Below the pieces are notes generated by a model. The model was not told where the DNA came from and did no database searches. It saw only the letters and a list, made by a program, of their open reading frames with translations. Both the position numbers and the translations under genes were made by a program. Positions 33,547 to 36,625 of a stretch of 36,625 bases of DNA are shown in pieces (within the stretch, counting starts at the first letter, position 1; the number at the start of each line of letters is the position of its first letter). The stretch is from Peptococcaceae bacterium (lineage in GTDB: Bacteria > Bacillota > DSM-521 > Neomoorellales > Neomoorellaceae), in NCBI GenBank assembly GCA_003509545.1, contig DOLC01000102.1, positions 1 to 36,625 of the forward strand, read 5' to 3'.

Positions 33547-36402
33547 ATGTCGAAAGAAAAGATCGTAGTCAAAGGCGCACGAGCCCACAATTTAAAGAAT
33601 ATCGACATAGAAATTCCCAGGGATAAGCTGGTGGTCATTACGGGGTTGTCGGGGTCAGGGAAATCCTCCCTGGCCTTTGATACCATTTACGCCGAAGGAC
33701 AGCGGCGCTACGTGGAGTCCCTCTCGGCCTATGCCCGCCAGTTTTTGGGGCAGTTGGATAAGCCGGATGTGGACTACATCGAGGGCCTGTCGCCGGCCAT
33801 TGCCATCGATCAGAAGACGGCCAGTCATAACCCTCGCTCGACGGTGGCCACGGTGACGGAAATCTACGATTACCTGCGCCTCCTTTTTGCGCGGGTGGGC
33901 CGGGTCCACTGCCCCCGGTGCGGCCGCGCCATCGCTCCCCAAACGGTATCCCAGATGGTGGACCGCCTGCTGGCTTATCCCCAGGACACCCGCCTACAGA
34001 TTCTGGCGCCGGTGGTCCGGGGCCGCAAGGGAGAGTACCGCTCCCTGCTGGAGGAGATCCGCCGGAACGGCTACGTTCGGGTACGGGTGGACGGCGAGCT
34101 CCGGGAGACTGCGGAGGAGATCCGGCTGGACAAGAACAAGAAGCATACCATAGAGGTGGTGGTGGACCGCCTCAAGATCCGGCCGGGCATTGAAAGGCGC
34201 CTGGCGGACTCCCTGGAAACCGCCCTCAAGCTGGCGGACGATATAGCCCTGGTGGAGGTAGAGGGCGGCGAAGCCCTCCTCTTCAGCGCCAAGTTCGCCT
34301 GCCCCGACTGCGGTTTCAGCCTGCCCGAAGTGGCGCCGCGGCTGTTCTCCTTTAACAGTCCGTACGGCGCCTGCCCTGTATGCACGGGCTTGGGTACCAG
34401 TATGGAAGTGGACCCGGCCCTGGTAATCCCCGACCCCACCCTCACCTTGAGGGAAGGGGCCATTGCGCCCTGGGGCCGCGGGGCCAACGGCTACCTCCAA
34501 ATGCTGGAGTGCGTGGCCGAGCATTACGGCTTCAGTCTGGATGAGCCGGTGCGCAACCTTAAGCCGGAACACTTGCAGGTTATCCTTTACGGCAGCGGGC
34601 GGGAGAGGATCCGCTTTCGCTACACCAACCGTTTCGGTGAGCACCGCACCTACGAGGCGTCCTTTGAAGGTGTTATACCCAACCTGGAGAGGAGGTACCA
34701 GGAAGCCGAGTCCGAATGGTCGCGGGCGGAGATCGAGGAGTTCATGAGCAAGAAGCCCTGTCCCGCCTGTCGGGGAGCCCGGCTGAAGCCCGAAGCCCTG
34801 GCGGTGCTCGTAGGCGGTAAGAATATTTATGAGGTAACCCGGCTTTCGGTGGCCGAGGCCCGGGAGTTCTTCGACGGGCTGGATCTTACCGAGCGGGAAC
34901 GGATAATCGCGCGGCAGATTCTAAAGGAGATCCGCTCGCGCCTCCAGTTCTTGATAGACGTGGGTCTGGACTATCTTACCCTGGACAGGCCAACCTCCAC
35001 CCTGTCGGGAGGGGAGGCCCAGCGTATTCGCCTGGCCACCCAGATCGGGTCCCAGCTGGTGGGGGTGCTGTACATTTTGGACGAACCCAGCATAGGACTG
35101 CACCAACGGGACAACGCCCGCCTCATCGCCACCCTGAAAAGTTTGCGCGACCTGGGCAATACGGTTATTGTAGTGGAGCACGACGAGGAGACCATGCGGG
35201 AAGCCGACTTTATCATCGATGTCGGCCCCGGCGCCGGCGCCCACGGAGGGCAGGTGGTGGTGGCCGGGTCCTTGAGCGACGTCATGGCCTGCCCCCAATC
35301 CTTGACCGGCCAGTACTTGAGCGGCCGGCGCCGTATCCCCGTCCCGGCCGTCAGGAGGAAGCCCACGGAGAAGTGGCTGGAGATTTTGGGGGCCAGCGAA
35401 CACAACCTCAAGGACATCGATGTCCGTTTTCCCCTGGGGACTTTCATTTGCGTGACCGGCGTGTCCGGCTCGGGCAAGAGCACCTTGGTGAACGAAATCT
35501 TGTACGCCGCGCTGGCCCAAAGGCTCAACGGCGCGCGGACTACGCCGGGACGGTTCAGGGAGATCAGGGGCATCGAGCACCTGGACAAAGTTATTGCCGT
35601 GGACCAGGCGCCCATCGGCCGTACGCCCCGTTCCAACCCGGCCACCTATACCGGCGCCATGGACGACATCCGCAGTCTATTTGCCGCCACCCCCGAGGCC
35701 AGGGCCCGGGGCTATAAGCCGGGCCGCTTCAGCTTTAACCTTAAAGGCGGCCGCTGCGAAGCCTGCCGCGGGGACGGCATTATTAAGATCGAGATGCATT
35801 TCTTACCCGACGTGTACGTGCCCTGTGAGGTCTGTAAGGGTAAACGCTATAACCGGGAAACTCTGGAAGTCAAGTACAAGGGTAAGTCCATTGCCGACGT
35901 CCTGGATATGACCGTGGACGAGGCCACCGAATTCTTTTCTGCCATTCCGCGCCTGCACCGGCGCCTCAGCACCCTCCAGGATGTGGGGCTGGGATACATT
36001 AAACTGGGTCAGCCGGCCACCACACTCTCCGGCGGAGAGGCCCAGCGGGTCAAGTTGGCCACGGAACTCGCCCGCCGGAGCAACGGCCGGACCATGTATA
36101 TACTAGACGAGCCTACCACCGGTCTCCACATGGCCGATGTCCACCGCTTGCTAACCGTGCTGCAGCGCCTGGTGGATGCGGGTAACACGGTAGTGGTAAT
36201 CGAGCATAATCTGGACGTGATAAAATCCGCCGACTACGTCATCGACCTGGGGCCGGAAGGCGGGGACCGGGGCGGCCGGGTGGTGGCGGCCGGAACGCCG
36301 GAGGAGATCTGCCAGGTACCTGCTTCCTACACTGGCCAGTTTCTCAAGCCGGTGCTGGAGCGCGACCGGGCTGCGAAGGATGAGGTACGCCATGCGGGCT
36401 GA
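33547..36402 (+). CDS. uvrA: UvrABC excinuclease subunit A
   Basis: Damage-sensing ABC ATPase dimer, 951 residues. Two ATPase cassettes: first Walker A GLSGSGKSS (33-41) and signature LSGGEAQRIRL; second Walker A GVSGSGKST (638-646) and signature LSGGEAQRVKL. Zinc finger cysteines are CPRCG (about 122), CPDCG (about 253), CPVC (about 277), CPAC (about 406), and CEAC/CEVC (about 738-763). Length and motifs are complete. ATG 33547 follows a GGGTAGGGATAG region rather than a classic site. No obvious strong terminator follows; a weak CGCCA/TGGCG stem occurs near 36439-36453. Confidence 0.97.
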   Translation: MSKEKIVVKGARAHNLKNIDIEIPRDKLVVITGLSGSGKSSLAFDTIYAEGQRRYVESLSAYARQFLGQLDKPDVDYIEGLSPAIAIDQKTASHNPRSTVATVTEIYDYLRLLFARVGRVHCPRCGRAIAPQTVSQMVDRLLAYPQDTRLQILAPVVRGRKGEYRSLLEEIRRNGYVRVRVDGELRETAEEIRLDKNKKHTIEVVVDRLKIRPGIERRLADSLETALKLADDIALVEVEGGEALLFSAKFACPDCGFSLPEVAPRLFSFNSPYGACPVCTGLGTSMEVDPALVIPDPTLTLREGAIAPWGRGANGYLQMLECVAEHYGFSLDEPVRNLKPEHLQVILYGSGRERIRFRYTNRFGEHRTYEASFEGVIPNLERRYQEAESEWSRAEIEEFMSKKPCPACRGARLKPEALAVLVGGKNIYEVTRLSVAEAREFFDGLDLTERERIIARQILKEIRSRLQFLIDVGLDYLTLDRPTSTLSGGEAQRIRLATQIGSQLVGVLYILDEPSIGLHQRDNARLIATLKSLRDLGNTVIVVEHDEETMREADFIIDVGPGAGAHGGQVVVAGSLSDVMACPQSLTGQYLSGRRRIPVPAVRRKPTEKWLEILGASEHNLKDIDVRFPLGTFICVTGVSGSGKSTLVNEILYAALAQRLNGARTTPGRFREIRGIEHLDKVIAVDQAPIGRTPRSNPATYTGAMDDIRSLFAATPEARARGYKPGRFSFNLKGGRCEACRGDGIIKIEMHFLPDVYVPCEVCKGKRYNRETLEVKYKGKSIADVLDMTVDEATEFFSAIPRLHRRLSTLQDVGLGYIKLGQPATTLSGGEAQRVKLATELARRSNGRTMYILDEPTTGLHMADVHRLLTVLQRLVDAGNTVVVIEHNLDVIKSADYVIDLGPEGGDRGGRVVAAGTPEEICQVPASYTGQFLKPVLERDRAAKDEVRHAG

Positions 36403-36479
36403 CCGGGGAAGGCAGCCAGGGCGTGGAGACTCGAGGGCGCCAAGGTCTGGCGTATTCTATTCCCGGTTTTGTTTCTAGG

Positions 36480-36625
36480 CCTGCTTGGCTTTCCCTCGCA
36501 AAGGCCTCCTTCGCGGGCAGGACTTCTCCTTGGCTCAAGGCTCCGGCAGGCTTCCCAGCAAATTCGGGCTCCTGCATCAGTTGTCGGCCGCAAGGATACA
36601 TGCCCTCGGGCCTGCCTTCGCCTTT
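36480..36625. repeat. Dispersed repeat, copy C (right end cut by window)
   Basis: Starts CCTGCTTGGCTTTCCCTCGC, matching copy A base 1 onward, and continues in register through the CCGGCAGGCTTCCCAGCA and CATCAGTTGTCGGCCGCAAG segments to the end of the window. Left arm is one base longer than the visible part of copy A, consistent with the real element beginning CCTGCTTGG, the exact mirror of the right arm of copy A. Confidence 0.72.

Noticed and set aside
31390..33588. A 732-codon open frame on the minus strand opposite uvrB
   Set aside because: It lies entirely antisense to a well-supported uvrB, with low-complexity His/Gly/Leu-rich sequence and no domain; it is a by-product of high GC codon use.

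Overview
The window comes from the chromosome of a high-GC, low-G+C-phylum (Firmicutes/Bacillota) spore-former, most likely a thermophilic, Moorella-like member of the Clostridia. This rests on the gene families, the many GTG and TTG starts, the strong purine-rich Shine-Dalgarno sites, and a gene order that follows the Bacillus subtilis comF-hpf-secA-prfB-ftsEX-ctpB-minJ-uvrBA neighbourhood. Species assignment is inference. I see no tRNA, rRNA, CRISPR array, phage or intact insertion sequence.

Layout. 1-320 holds a dispersed repeat followed by a strong sigma-A promoter. 321-6509 is an envelope block: a DUF5693 membrane protein, CsaB pyruvyl transferase, MurJ flippase, FabZ dehydratase and a WecA/TagO-type glycophosphotransferase. 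6636-8927 carries a tiny one-helix protein, a DUF421 (YetF-like) protein and a phosphohexomutase. 8934-13358 has a convergent 54-residue zinc-ribbon protein, a stub glycosyltransferase-like membrane protein, a diguanylate cyclase, and the competence pair ComFA/ComFC. 13359-15085 is the atypical stretch: AT-richer, with a cluster of DnaA-box-like sites flanked by Spo0A-box-like sites, a MazEF toxin-antitoxin pair and a decayed transposase fragment. In B. subtilis the flagellar block lies here, between comFC and hpf; in this window it is absent.

15086-20813 holds a cold-shock protein, HPF, an unknown conserved protein, SecA and RF2 (prfB, with its programmed +1 frameshift). A second, partial repeat copy and a promoter lead into an uncharacterised radical-SAM/winged-helix gene pair (21054-23198). 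Then come a YitT-family protein overlapping closely with a split transketolase (23327-25941), and a division and cell-wall remodelling run: FtsE, FtsX, an M23 hydrolase with coiled coil, a CtpA/B protease and a MinJ-like PDZ membrane protein (26028-31327). The window ends with uvrB, uvrA and a third repeat copy.

The themes are envelope construction and its control (lipid carrier chemistry, flipping, S-layer anchoring, septal hydrolysis, secretion) plus housekeeping translation and repair. The least explained items are the three-copy dispersed repeat with inverted arms, the regulatory-site cluster after comFC, the leader architecture of secA, and the radical-SAM/winged-helix pair.
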